This document shows positions 16,833-25,022 of a stretch of DNA of 64,000 nucleotides, piece by piece; within the stretch, counting starts at the first letter, position 1; every line of letters begins with the position of its first letter. This DNA is from JBLZUR01 sp048565625. Its GTDB lineage: Bacteria; Pseudomonadota; Alphaproteobacteria; Sphingomonadales; Sphingomonadaceae. The notes under the pieces were generated by a model. That model was not told the DNA's origin. It saw nothing but the letters and a program-made list of their open reading frames with translations, and did not search any database. A program made the position numbers and the translations under genes. Where the stretch lies: assembly GCF_048565625.1 (NCBI RefSeq), contig NZ_JBLZUR010000002.1:2046001-2110000 (forward strand), written 5' to 3'.

Positions 16833-17588
16833 CTACTGGATCGGCCCTTCGGCCCGGCCCTGGACGAACTGGTCCACATAGGGGTTGCCGCTGTCGTACA
16901 GGCGGTCACGCGGGCCGTGCCAGATGATCCGCCCCTGATAGAGCATGGCGACGCGATGCGCGATCTTGCGCGCGGATGCCATGTCGTGGGTGATGGTGAG
17001 CGCCGTCACGCCGAGATCCTCGACCAGATCGATGATGAGGGCGTTGATCACGTCGGCGCGGATCGGATCAAGGCCGGTGGTCGGCTCGTCGAAGAAGATG
17101 ATCTCCGGCCGGGGCGCGATCGCGCGGGCCAAGGCCACGCGCTTCTGCATGCCGCCGGACAGCTCGTTGGGGCGCAGGTTCAGGATCTTGCCGTCGAGGC
17201 CGACGCGCTCCAGATTCTCCTCGGCGATCTTGCGCATCTGCGCGGGATGGGTGTTGCGCCCCTGGGTGATGCCGAAGGTGACGTTGCGCCAGATCGGCAT
17301 GGAATCGAACAGTGCGCCGCTCTGGAACAGCATGCCGAACTTCGCGCGGGCGGCGGCCATGTCCTTGGCCCGCGCGCCGACGATCTCCTGCCCGTCGATC
17401 TGGATCGATCCGCTGTCCGGCTGCACCAGGCCGAGGATGCACTTCAGCATCACCGACTTGCCGGTGCCGGAACCGCCGATGATGACAACGGACTCGCCGG
17501 GCTCGACCGAGAGGTTGACGCCGTCGAGCACACGGTTGGTGCCGAACGCCTTCACCACCTCGGTCAGCTTGATCTTCGGGCCGGGCAT
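16833..17588 (-). CDS. mlaF: Phospholipid ABC transporter ATP-binding protein MlaF
   Basis: A 251-residue ABC ATPase with Walker A GGSGTGKS, Q-loop FQSGALFDSM, signature LSGGMQ and Walker B IIFFDEP. The FQSGALFDSMPIWRNV segment and the short C-terminus are typical of MlaF/Mkl-type ATPases that power retrograde phospholipid transport from the outer membrane. The start ATG at 17588 overlaps the mlaE stop by 1-4 bp, so the pair is coupled. The mlaD substrate-binding gene is not adjacent. Confidence 0.93.
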   Translation of the reverse strand: MPGPKIKLTEVVKAFGTNRVLDGVNLSVEPGESVVIIGGSGTGKSVMLKCILGLVQPDSGSIQIDGQEIVGARAKDMAAARAKFGMLFQSGALFDSMPIWRNVTFGITQGRNTHPAQMRKIAEENLERVGLDGKILNLRPNELSGGMQKRVALARAIAPRPEIIFFDEPTTGLDPIRADVINALIIDLVEDLGVTALTITHDMASARKIAHRVAMLYQGRIIWHGPRDRLYDSGNPYVDQFVQGRAEGPIQ

Positions 17589-18391
17589 CAGCCGAAGGCC
17601 ATGACGGTGATGAGGAGATCCGAGAACAGGATCAGGATGAAGGCCGAGACCACCGCGTCGGTGGTGGCGCGCCCCACGCCCGCCGCCCCGCCGGTCGTCG
17701 CGAAACCGTGATAGCAGCCCATCAGCGCGATGAAGAAGCCGAACACCGCCGCCTTGACCAGGGACATGACGACATCGCTGAATTCCAGGATGTTCATCGT
17801 GCTGCGCATATAGCCTGCGGGGTTGAAGCCGAGCTTGTAGACCGACAGCAGGAACCCGCCCCAGATGCCGATCGCGTTGGCGAGGAGGACCATCAGCGGC
17901 AGGGTCAGCACCGCCGCCACCAAGCGCGGCGCGATCAGGTAGCGATAGGGGTTGGTGCGCAAAGTCGTCATCGCGTCGAGCTGCTCGGTCACCCGCATGG
18001 TGCCGAGTTCCGCCGCCATGGCCGACGACACCCGCCCCGCGACCATCAGGCCGACGAGGACGGGGGCGAGCTCGCGCACCATGCCGATCACGACAATCGC
18101 GGGCACGGTCGATTGCGCGTTGAAGCGGGAGCCGCCGGTATAGATCTGCTGCGCGAGGGCCGCGCCGGTGAACACGGCGGTGAGACCGACGACCGGCAGC
18201 GAAAACCAGCCGATATTGGCGCATTGTTCGAGGAAGCGGCCGGGATAATAGGGCGGCGTCACCGCCCCCGCGATCGTCCGCCCGGCGAAGATGGTGACGC
18301 GGCCGATGCGGCGGAGCGTCTCAAGCACGCCGGCCCCGATGAAAGCGAAGATGGCGATGAGGCCGCGGGCAAGGTTCACGATCATGTCCAC
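17588..18391 (-). CDS. mlaE: Phospholipid ABC transporter permease MlaE
   Basis: A 267-residue membrane protein with the MlaE/YrbE permease pattern: hydrophobic N-terminal segment, LPVVGLTAVFTGAALAQQIYTGG, PRLVAAVLTLPLMVLLANAIGIWGG and a C-terminal ILILFSDLLITVMAFG. It forms the inner-membrane channel for MlaF. The gene overlaps the end of alr by 10 bp, an arrangement that ties outer-membrane lipid upkeep to peptidoglycan precursor supply in one transcript. Confidence 0.92.
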   Translation of the reverse strand: MDMIVNLARGLIAIFAFIGAGVLETLRRIGRVTIFAGRTIAGAVTPPYYPGRFLEQCANIGWFSLPVVGLTAVFTGAALAQQIYTGGSRFNAQSTVPAIVVIGMVRELAPVLVGLMVAGRVSSAMAAELGTMRVTEQLDAMTTLRTNPYRYLIAPRLVAAVLTLPLMVLLANAIGIWGGFLLSVYKLGFNPAGYMRSTMNILEFSDVVMSLVKAAVFGFFIALMGCYHGFATTGGAAGVGRATTDAVVSAFILILFSDLLITVMAFG

Positions 18392-19422
18392 CGGCGCTGA
18401 TAGCGGTGCCCGAGCGAAGTCAGCAACTCATATTGCGAGAGGCCCGATTGCGCCGCGGCGCGCGGCAGGTCGAAATCGATGGGCAGCCAGTCGCCCTCGG
18501 ACACCGCCTCTCGCCCGATATCGACCGCCATCAGGTCCATCGACACGCGCCCGACCACCGGCATCTCGGCCCGCCCGGCGAGCACCCTGCCCGTGCCGGA
18601 GAAGCCGCGCAGATGGCCGTCCGCATAGCCGATGTTGAGGATGGCGATTCGTGTATCCTCCTTGCACTTGTGCGTGCCGCCATAGCCGACGGTCTGGCCC
18701 TTCTTCGCCTCGCGCACCTGCACCACCTGCGCCTCGGGCCGGACGACCTGAAGGATATGCCCCGCCGCCGCCTTATGGGGCACGCCACCATAGAGGGCGA
18801 GGCCGGGGCGGGTGAGGTCGAAGGCGTAGTCCTGCCCGAGGCAGATCCCGGCGGAATTGGCGAAGCTGCGGCGACGGGCTTTTACCGTCGTCGCGACCGG
18901 CAGGAACGCCTCAAGCTGACGCCGGCTCATCTGCCTCTCCGGCTCGTCGGCGGAGGCGAGATGGCTCATCAGCGTCTCTATGGCCAGACCGTCGAGCGCG
19001 CCTCCCGCCGCCTGGGTGAGCGACAGGCCGAGGCGGTTCATGCCGCTGTCCACCATCACGTCGCAGGCCCCGCCCCCTGCTTCCCTCCAGCGGTTCACCT
19101 GCTCGACCGAGTTGAGGACCGGCCGGGCGGGATGGGAGAGCGCGAACGCCATGTCCTCTGCACGTACGCCGTGCAGCACCGAGAGGCTCAGCTCGGCCGG
19201 CCACTCGCCCAGCGCCTCGGCCTCGGCCCAGGTCGCCACGAAGAAATCCCGGCACCCCGCCGCCGCCAGCCGCTCCACCACGCCCCGCGCGCCGAGGCCG
19301 TAGCCGTCCGCCTTCACCGCCGCCCCGCAAGCCGCCCGCCCGCTCGACCCGGCGAGCCAGCGCCAGTTGGAAACCAGCGCATCGCTGTCGAAAGTCAGGC
19401 GGAGGGGGGAAGGCACAGTCAC
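18382..19422 (-). CDS. alr: Alanine racemase
   Basis: A 346-residue fold-type III PLP enzyme interconverting L- and D-alanine for peptidoglycan. AVKADGYGLG carries the PLP lysine (Lys37), DSGMNRLG is the conserved MNR motif, and VGYGGTH contains the second catalytic Tyr where many enzymes read VSYG. RPGLALYG and GRVSMD are also conserved. Length is slightly short compared with the usual 360-380. It is the first gene of an alr-mlaE-mlaF run. Confidence 0.93.
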   Translation of the reverse strand: MTVPSPLRLTFDSDALVSNWRWLAGSSGRAACGAAVKADGYGLGARGVVERLAAAGCRDFFVATWAEAEALGEWPAELSLSVLHGVRAEDMAFALSHPARPVLNSVEQVNRWREAGGGACDVMVDSGMNRLGLSLTQAAGGALDGLAIETLMSHLASADEPERQMSRRQLEAFLPVATTVKARRRSFANSAGICLGQDYAFDLTRPGLALYGGVPHKAAAGHILQVVRPEAQVVQVREAKKGQTVGYGGTHKCKEDTRIAILNIGYADGHLRGFSGTGRVLAGRAEMPVVGRVSMDLMAVDIGREAVSEGDWLPIDFDLPRAAAQSGLSQYELLTSLGHRYQRRWT

Positions 19423-19483
19423 CGGCGCGGCGATAGCGACGGGATGGCGGCTGGTCGAGGCGGGAGTTGTCGGGCTTGGTGGT

Positions 19484-20188
19484 TTACAGGTCGAAGCGAA
19501 GATGCGCCGTCAGGCGGCTGCCGATGTGGCGGTCGTCCACGGCCGGGGCAGCTTCGTCGCTGTCGATCGAAGTTGCGGTGAAGCGCAGGCCGGCGGTCAA
19601 CGGACCACGGACATGCTCGGCGGACAGGTGGTAGTCCCAATACGAGCCACCGGGCCGCAGGCGGGCGGCGCGCAGGCCGTTGCGGGTCTCGCCCGAAGAT
19701 CGCCCCGCGCCCGCCCGGAAGGTCCAGGGCGTGCCGGGCAGCGCCAGTTCGGCATCGGCGGCGATGTAGAGGTCGTCGCCGCCGATCGCGTTCTGGCGCG
19801 GCGCATAGGCCAGCGACCCGCCGAAAACGGCTGGGCCGATCTGGTAGGCCGCGCGCGCGGTGACCTCCGCATAGTTCAGGGCGGAGCGGTCTGCGAAGGC
19901 ATGGCCCAGCAATCCCGCCGACAACCGCCATCCCCCAAGATCGTGCCGGTAGCGCAGCCCGGCGTCGATGCCGAGGTCTGCGCCACCATGCCGCGCGCTC
20001 CCGCGCAGGGTCGAGGCGGCAGCCTCCAGATCCAGCCCGCCGGTCACCGGCAGGTAGCCGGAAGCGGTGAGGGCCGGGCGACCGTCACTCCAGCTGAGAC
20101 CGCGCCGCCTGTCGTCGCTCGCGACCTCGATCGACAGGCCCGGCGCGGCGATTGCCTGCGCGCGCGCCGGGCCCGTCGAAAGCAGCAC
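19484..20188 (-). CDS. TorF-family putative porin/outer-membrane beta-barrel protein
   Basis: About 234 residues with alternating strand patterns (WRLSAGLLGHAF, YHLSAEHVRGPLTAGLRFTATS) and a terminal LTAHLRFDL, typical of an outer-membrane barrel ending in an aromatic strand. It matches the TorF-like putative porin family common in sphingomonads. The GTG at 20188 gives only a 12-residue, uncharged leader (VLLSTGPARAQA). The same frame continues upstream as LTRGHAAGALALATVLLSTGPARAQA, a convincing signal peptide, but without ATG, GTG or TTG; a CTG at 20230 overlaps the upstream stop. The true start is therefore uncertain. Confidence 0.7.
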   Translation of the reverse strand: MLLSTGPARAQAIAAPGLSIEVASDDRRRGLSWSDGRPALTASGYLPVTGGLDLEAAASTLRGSARHGGADLGIDAGLRYRHDLGGWRLSAGLLGHAFADRSALNYAEVTARAAYQIGPAVFGGSLAYAPRQNAIGGDDLYIAADAELALPGTPWTFRAGAGRSSGETRNGLRAARLRPGGSYWDYHLSAEHVRGPLTAGLRFTATSIDSDEAAPAVDDRHIGSRLTAHLRFDL

Positions 20189-20226
20189 TGTCGCAAGGGC
20201 TAAGGCCCCGGCGGCGTGACCGCGTG

Positions 20227-20661
20227 TCAGTTGGCGGACGCCAAAGCGTGCGCTGCGTCGATGTCGGCCAGCATCGTCGGCCGGTCCGCCGCGATCACCT
20301 CGGCCAGCAGCCGCTCGACCTTTGCGGGCTTCACCGGTCCTTCCTCGCCAAGGGCGTGGCGGGCCTGCTGGCAGTTGCCGGGATGACTGCCCTCGATCAC
20401 GCGGGATGCGGGAATGGTGCGATCATGCGCCTCGGTCTGGCCGTTGCGGCGGATCGAGCGCTCGAACGCGACCTCGGTCGTCCAGCGGCACCGTTCGGTG
20501 CTCGGTCGCGTGCCGACGGACATGCCGACCGTCTTGTACGTCGTCCGAACCTGAGGGCGGTAGCTGACCTCATAAGACACGCCACGATGCTGAACGACGG
20601 CCTCCTGCGGCACCGCCGCCACGGCTGTCGCCGCGTACAGCGCCATTGCGAGATGGATCAT
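20227..20661 (-). CDS. Secreted conserved hypothetical protein
   Basis: A 144-residue protein. The N-terminus (MIHLAMALYAATAVAAVPQEA) is a short signal peptide; ATG 20661 is preceded by AGGAGAAAGAGG. The body contains VSYEVSYRPQVRTTYKTVGM and a single pair of cysteines (ERCRWTTEV, HPGNCQQA) that could form a disulfide. No family is recognised with confidence. It lies directly upstream of the putative porin gene, possibly translationally coupled to it. Likely periplasmic. Confidence 0.7.
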   Translation of the reverse strand: MIHLAMALYAATAVAAVPQEAVVQHRGVSYEVSYRPQVRTTYKTVGMSVGTRPSTERCRWTTEVAFERSIRRNGQTEAHDRTIPASRVIEGSHPGNCQQARHALGEEGPVKPAKVERLLAEVIAADRPTMLADIDAAHALASAN

Positions 20662-20830
20662 CCTCTTTCTCCTTCTGATCTGCCTAATCGCAGGGCATAG
20701 ATGCCTACGAAACGAGCAACCGAGATAACGCGAGGAATGTTTCCTAACTGTGTGAATGTCGTATGTTATTGTACAAGGAGCGCAAGAGCCGATCGGCGAC
20801 ATGCACGTTTTCCGGGCATTCCGCCCGCGT

Positions 20831-21361
20831 TCAGCTGACGGAGCGCTCCATCGGCACGAACCGCACCGGCGTCTCTCCCGCCTCAACCACCACTTCCGCT
20901 TCGCCGTCGAAGCCAAGCCGGCGGTAGAACGGCACGCCCGGCAACGTCGCCATCAGCTCCAGCCGACTGAACCCGGCTCCGGCTGCGGCGGCTGCGCAAT
21001 GGTCGAGGATCGCCTGCCCCACCCCGCGCCGCGCGAACTCGGGTGCTACGAAGAAGGCGCGGATCTTGGCGGCATCGGTAGCGGGGTCGAGGAACCCGCT
21101 CTCCCGCCCGGCGAAAGCGTCGCCGCCGAACAGGGTGCGCCTGCGGCTCCACCCCCCGCACCCGGCGACTTCGCCGTCCACCTCGGCGATCACATAGGTC
21201 CCGTCGGAGACCAGCTCGCTGTCCACGCCGAAGATATGGGTGATCAGCGCCTCGATCTCCCCGGGACTGTAATCGCCCGTGCTCAGGCCGCGCGCCGACC
21301 GCGCGATCAGGTCGTTCAGCGCCGGGATCTCGTGCTCTCGCGCGGGCCTGAGCGTGATCAT
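20831..21361 (-). CDS. GNAT-family N-acetyltransferase
   Basis: A 176-residue acetyltransferase. IRAFFVAPEFARRGVGQAIL contains the RxxGxG acetyl-CoA loop (motif A), and LELMATLPGVPFYRRLGF is the usual strand-helix ending of the fold. The start ATG overlaps the stop of the ybaK-like gene upstream (ATGA), so it is the third gene of a small operon with the Cys-rich protein and the deacylase. Substrate unknown. Confidence 0.9.
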   Translation of the reverse strand: MITLRPAREHEIPALNDLIARSARGLSTGDYSPGEIEALITHIFGVDSELVSDGTYVIAEVDGEVAGCGGWSRRRTLFGGDAFAGRESGFLDPATDAAKIRAFFVAPEFARRGVGQAILDHCAAAAAGAGFSRLELMATLPGVPFYRRLGFDGEAEVVVEAGETPVRFVPMERSVS

Positions 21362-21828
21362 CGCGCCACCGCGATCCGCTTCGCAGCCGTTGCCCCGGCG
21401 AGATCGCCCGCGCGCAGCCGCAGCTGCAACCCGCGCCGTCCGCCGTTCACGAACACCGCCGCCTCGTCATCCACCCCGGCATCCAGCACCACCTCGGCCC
21501 GGCCCTTCTGCCCGAGCGGGCTCACCCCACCGACCTTGTAGGCGGTGAAGCGCTCCGCCTCCTCCACGGTCATCATCCGCGCCGCCTTGGCCGCCAGCCC
21601 CCGCGCCAGCTCCTTCATCGCGATCTCCCGATCCGACGGCAGGATGACGCAGACCGGCCGCTCGTCCACGCGCGCCATGATCGTCTTCAGCACGGCCGAC
21701 GCCGGGACCCCCATCGCCTCCGCCGCGGCGATCCCGATCCGCTCGGCAGACGGATCATAGGCGTATTCGTGCTGCGTGAACGCCACCCCGGCCTTGTCCA
21801 GCGCGGCGGTCGCCGGCGTCCCCGCCAT
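21358..21828 (-). CDS. ybaK: YbaK/EbsC-type aminoacyl-tRNA deacylase
   Basis: A 156-residue protein of the YbaK/ProX editing family. It hydrolyses mischarged tRNA, classically Cys-tRNAPro. Conserved elements are visible: VLKTIMARVDERPVCVILPSDREI with the catalytic-region Lys, and FTAYKVGGVSPLGQKG, the GGxSPxG loop of Cys-tRNAPro deacylases. The ATG overlaps the stop of the small Cys-rich gene, and its own stop overlaps the GNAT start, giving a tightly packed three-gene operon. Confidence 0.9.
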   Translation of the reverse strand: MAGTPATAALDKAGVAFTQHEYAYDPSAERIGIAAAEAMGVPASAVLKTIMARVDERPVCVILPSDREIAMKELARGLAAKAARMMTVEEAERFTAYKVGGVSPLGQKGRAEVVLDAGVDDEAAVFVNGGRRGLQLRLRAGDLAGATAAKRIAVAR

Positions 21829-21998
21829 CAGAGGCTCGGCGGAGTGCCGGGCAGCACCGGGTCGAGCCCCCGCTCCCGCATCGCCGCCTGCCAGCGCTCC
21901 AGCGCATCCCAGTAATAATCGAAGATGCAGGGACAGCAGCCGCGATGGCAGCACTCCCAATCCTCGGGCTTCACAGGCGGCTTTGGCGGCGGGTTCAC
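21828..21998 (-). CDS. Small oxidoreductase-like Cys-rich protein
   Basis: A 56-residue protein starting at GTG: PPPKPPVKPEDWECC, then HRGCCPCIFDYYWDALERW. The CC-x3-GCCPC-x4-YY-x-D pattern is the oxidoreductase-like N-terminal motif, found alone as a short protein in many proteobacteria and at the N-terminus of some eukaryotic oxidoreductases. Five cysteines in nine residues suggest metal or disulfide chemistry. Its TGA overlaps the ybaK ATG by one base. ATG is absent; GTG gives the natural proline-rich start. Confidence 0.78.
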   Translation of the reverse strand: MNPPPKPPVKPEDWECCHRGCCPCIFDYYWDALERWQAAMRERGLDPVLPGTPPSL

Positions 21999-22069
21999 GG
22001 GTTCAATAAAGACCGGAAATGCGGGCTTGGTCCACCCCTAAGCCCCACCTACGCTCCTGCCTCCCATGT

Positions 22070-22143
22070 CCGTTCAGGCTGAGCCTGTCGAAGCCCAGCG
22101 CGACCGTGCGGCGCTGGCCCTTCGACAAGCTCAGGGCGAACGG
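22070..22143. repeat. Intergenic hairpin repeat, copy 3
   Basis: CCGTTCAGGCTGAGCCTGTC is mirrored by GACAAGCTCAGGGCGAACGG. It lies at the 3' side of the DUF418 gene, whose stop codon (22131-22133) sits within the right arm, so the repeat encodes the last residues of that protein. The remaining 22000-22069 shows nothing else. Confidence 0.85.
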
Positions 22144-23420
22144 GCGTTGCGCGGGTGCGGTCCGTAAGAGACCCGCCGCAACATCCACTCCATCGGCCCC
22201 ATCGGAAAGCGCCGCAGCCAGGCGAGGCAGAACAACGCCGTCAGCACCCAGATCCCGGCCGCGATGCCCATCAGCCCGGCGAACCCGATCGCCCCCAGCA
22301 CCCCAAAGCCGTAGAACAACACCGAGGTCAGCACCGACTGGAGGCTATAAACCGTCAGCGCCATCCGGCCGAGCGCCCGCAGTGGCCGCGCCTGCCCTAG
22401 CGCGCCGCCGCGGAGCAGCAGCACCACCGCCCCGATATGCCCCATCGTGATCAGCAGGCGGGCCGGCTCGTACACCCCCTCCTCCCACATCATCAGCAGC
22501 GCATCGGGATGGTCGAGGTCTGTCACGAACCCGTGCCGGCCCATCATCGCCAGTGTCGCCAGCCGCAGCGGGATGCCGATCCCATAACCTACTGCCACCA
22601 TCGCCCGATATACGGCGGGCGGCGCGGCCCCGGTCAGCACGCCGGTGCGGAACAGCATCATGCCGATGGCCATGAACGCCACGGTTTCGAACAGCCAGGT
22701 CCAGCTGTCCGCCCGCAGGTTCCACTCCGCCCATTTCTCCTCGCTCCACAGCAGCACGCCGGGAAAACTGGTGCGCTGCGCTTTCTCGGCCGCCACCGCC
22801 TCGGCCGACGGGTGCAGGTAAGCGGCGTACTCGGCGCGCGCGGCGACGACCCGCCGTTCCTGTTCGGTCTCCGGCCCGCCCCGCGCGATCGCCGCCGCCG
22901 CCACCTCCAGAGTCCGCACGCGCCCGCTCGCCTCGAAGGTCTTGTAGGCGGACAGCATGATCAGGATGATCGCCGCCAGGGCCACCAACTGTCTCGGCTC
23001 GGCCTTGCGGAGGAGCAGCAGCAACAGCCCGGCCCAGCCATAGCACCACAGGATCTCGCCCGGCCAAAGGAACACGGCGAACTGCGCGATGCCGAGCGCG
23101 AGGAGGCCGATGCAGCGCCTGACCCACAGCCAGACCGCCGCGCCGTCATCCTCGCCTGCCTTGCCGAGCATCATCACCATGCCCGCGCCGAACAGCATGC
23201 TGAACAGCCCTCGCATCGTCCCTTCGGCGAGCGTCGACTGCAGCCCCCAGGCGATCCAGTCCGGGTTCCACCCCGGCGCGCTGCGCGGCGTCTCGGCATC
23301 GCCGATCGACCCCATCGCCACGACGTTGATCAACAGGATCCCGCACACCGCCACGCCGCGGATGACGTCGAGTGTGTCGATCCGCTGGCGAGAGGCGGTG
23401 GGGACGAGAGTTCGGGTCAT
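22131..23420 (-). CDS. DUF418/YeiB-family membrane protein
   Basis: A 429-residue polytopic membrane protein. RIDTLDVIRGVAVCGILLINVVAMG at the N-terminus is the hallmark of the DUF418/YeiB group (acyltransferase-like membrane proteins), and a run of eight or more hydrophobic segments follows. The C-terminal block ALGRMALTVYSLQSVLTSVLFYGFG is the conserved DUF418 signature (GRMALTxYLxQS). ATG 23420 (MTRTLV) is preferred over TTG 23429. The last residues are read from a repeat copy. Role unknown; probably envelope-related transport or acylation. Confidence 0.88.
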   Translation of the reverse strand: MTRTLVPTASRQRIDTLDVIRGVAVCGILLINVVAMGSIGDAETPRSAPGWNPDWIAWGLQSTLAEGTMRGLFSMLFGAGMVMMLGKAGEDDGAAVWLWVRRCIGLLALGIAQFAVFLWPGEILWCYGWAGLLLLLLRKAEPRQLVALAAIILIMLSAYKTFEASGRVRTLEVAAAAIARGGPETEQERRVVAARAEYAAYLHPSAEAVAAEKAQRTSFPGVLLWSEEKWAEWNLRADSWTWLFETVAFMAIGMMLFRTGVLTGAAPPAVYRAMVAVGYGIGIPLRLATLAMMGRHGFVTDLDHPDALLMMWEEGVYEPARLLITMGHIGAVVLLLRGGALGQARPLRALGRMALTVYSLQSVLTSVLFYGFGVLGAIGFAGLMGIAAGIWVLTALFCLAWLRRFPMGPMEWMLRRVSYGPHPRNARSP

Positions 23421-23456
23421 AGATGCCAAGATCGTCCCCCGGAGGGGAGGCTGAAC

Positions 23457-23735
23457 TCACTCCGCCACCAAATCCTGCTCTTCCGGGTGCCGTTCCACAT
23501 AGGCGGCCACGAATTCGCAGGCGGGGATGATCTTCAGCCCCTTCGCCCGCACGTCGGCCAGCGCGCCCTTGACCAGCCGGCTCGCGATCCCCTGCCCCTC
23601 CAGCTCCTCGGGCACCTCGGTATGGACGAAGGCCAGCGCGTGGCCGCGCGGGCGATAGGCGGCGATGGCGATCTTGCCGTCGACTTCCAGCTCGTAACGG
23701 CTCTCCGCCGCGTTGTCGCGAACGTCCATGCTCAT
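23457..23735 (-). CDS. Small YjdJ-type GNAT acetyltransferase
   Basis: A 92-residue protein of the short GNAT group: FVHTEVPEELEGQGIASRLVKGAL is the HTEV-x5-GQGIA-xLV acetyl-CoA motif, and KIIPACEFVAAYVERHPEEQDLV is the characteristic C-terminus. Such minimal acetyltransferases are widespread and of unknown substrate. It is upstream of the DUF418 gene with a 36-bp gap, same strand, and may share its transcript. Confidence 0.9.
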   Translation of the reverse strand: MSMDVRDNAAESRYELEVDGKIAIAAYRPRGHALAFVHTEVPEELEGQGIASRLVKGALADVRAKGLKIIPACEFVAAYVERHPEEQDLVAE

Positions 23736-23850
23736 CGTCCCTCAGCCTCGATGCTGGCAATGTAGGAAAACCCGTGCCAAGCGGCCAGCCATGCAATGGG
23801 CGCGCGGCATATTCGTCTCATCGAGATCTATCCCGCCGCATGCGGGACGC

Positions 23851-23895
23851 GGGCTAAGTTGCGATGCGAACCACAACTTACGCAACTTAGCGCCC
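23851..23895. repeat. Inverted CGCAACTT repeat forming a hairpin just upstream of proB
   Basis: GGGCTAAGTTGCG is mirrored by CGCAACTTAGCGCCC with a loop of about 17 nt. The right arm ends 2 nt before the proB ATG and takes the place of a Shine-Dalgarno sequence, so the structure could limit proB translation. The unit is shared with the nucleoside hydrolase leader near 12864. Confidence 0.7.
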
Positions 23896-23897
23896 CG

Positions 23898-25022
23898 ATG
23901 ACCGCCACCCGCTTCACCCCCGCCGCCTGCCCGCGCCTGATCGTCAAGGTCGGCTCGGCGCTGCTCGTGGCACCCGAGGGCACCGTTCGGCGCGACTGGC
24001 TGGCGGGCGTCGTCGCCGATCTCGCCGCGCGGATCGCCGCCGGGCAGCAGATCGTCGTCGTCTCCTCGGGCGCGATCGCACTCGGCGCCCGCCGCCTCGG
24101 CCTCGAACGCGGCGGGCGCGCGAGCCTTGAGGATGCGCAGGCCGCCGCCGCCACCGGCCAGATCGCGCTCTCGCAATGCTGGGCCGAGCTGCTCGGCCAG
24201 CACGGCCTCACCGCCGCGCAGATGCTCGTCACCCTCGACGATCTCGAGGACCGCCGCCGCTACCTCAACGCCTCGGCGACGCTCCACCGCCTGCTCGGCC
24301 TCGGCGTCGTGCCGGTGGTCAACGAGAACGACAGCGTCGCCACCGCCGAGATCCGCTTCGGCGACAACGACCGCCTCGCCGCGCGCATCGGCCAGGCGGC
24401 GGGGGCGCAGGGCGTGGTGCTCCTCTCCGATATCGACGGCCTCTACACCGCCAATCCCGGCCGCGACCCGCACGCCGCCTTCGTGCCCGAAGTCACCCGC
24501 ATCAACGCCCGCATCCGCGCGATGGCCGACGGCGGCTCGGCCTCGGGCATGGGGTCCGGCGGCATGGTGTCGAAGATCGAGGCGGCGCGCATCGCCACCT
24601 CCGCCGGCGCGCATCTCGCCATCATCTCGGGCAAGCGCGGCCATCCGCTCGCCGCCTTCGACGCCGACGAGCGCGGTACCGTCTTCGTGGCGGAAAAGGG
24701 CGCGTCGGCCCGCAAGGCGTGGCTCGCCGGCCGGCTGACATCACGCGGGCGGATCACGGTGGATGCAGGCGCGGCCAAGGCGCTTGGGCAAGGCCGCAGC
24801 CTCCTCTCGGCCGGGGCGACCGCGGTCGAGGGTAAGTTCGCGCGCGGCGACGTGGTCGACATCGCGGACACGGACGGCCACGTCATCGCGCGCGGTCTCG
24901 CCGAATACGACGCGAGCGAGGCGGCCCTTATAGCAGGCCGGCGCAGCGACGCGCTTGCCGACATCCTCGGCTACGCCCCGCGCGCCGCCCTCGTCCACCG
25001 CGATCACATGGTCCTGCTGTGA
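23898..25022 (+). CDS. proB: Glutamate 5-kinase
   Basis: A 374-residue enzyme for the first step of proline synthesis (ATP + glutamate to glutamyl-5-phosphate). The kinase domain opens LIVKVGSALLVAPEG, with SSGAIALG, VNENDSVATAEIRFGDNDRLAARI and LLSDIDGLYTANP as conserved motifs. A PUA domain (about residues 275-374, ITVDAGAAKALGQGRSLLSAG onward) completes the usual length. The ATG at 23898 directly follows a hairpin and lacks a visible Shine-Dalgarno. proA is not adjacent; instead an epimerase-like gene overlaps the stop by 4 bp. Confidence 0.95.
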   Translation: MTATRFTPAACPRLIVKVGSALLVAPEGTVRRDWLAGVVADLAARIAAGQQIVVVSSGAIALGARRLGLERGGRASLEDAQAAAATGQIALSQCWAELLGQHGLTAAQMLVTLDDLEDRRRYLNASATLHRLLGLGVVPVVNENDSVATAEIRFGDNDRLAARIGQAAGAQGVVLLSDIDGLYTANPGRDPHAAFVPEVTRINARIRAMADGGSASGMGSGGMVSKIEAARIATSAGAHLAIISGKRGHPLAAFDADERGTVFVAEKGASARKAWLAGRLTSRGRITVDAGAAKALGQGRSLLSAGATAVEGKFARGDVVDIADTDGHVIARGLAEYDASEAALIAGRRSDALADILGYAPRAALVHRDHMVLL

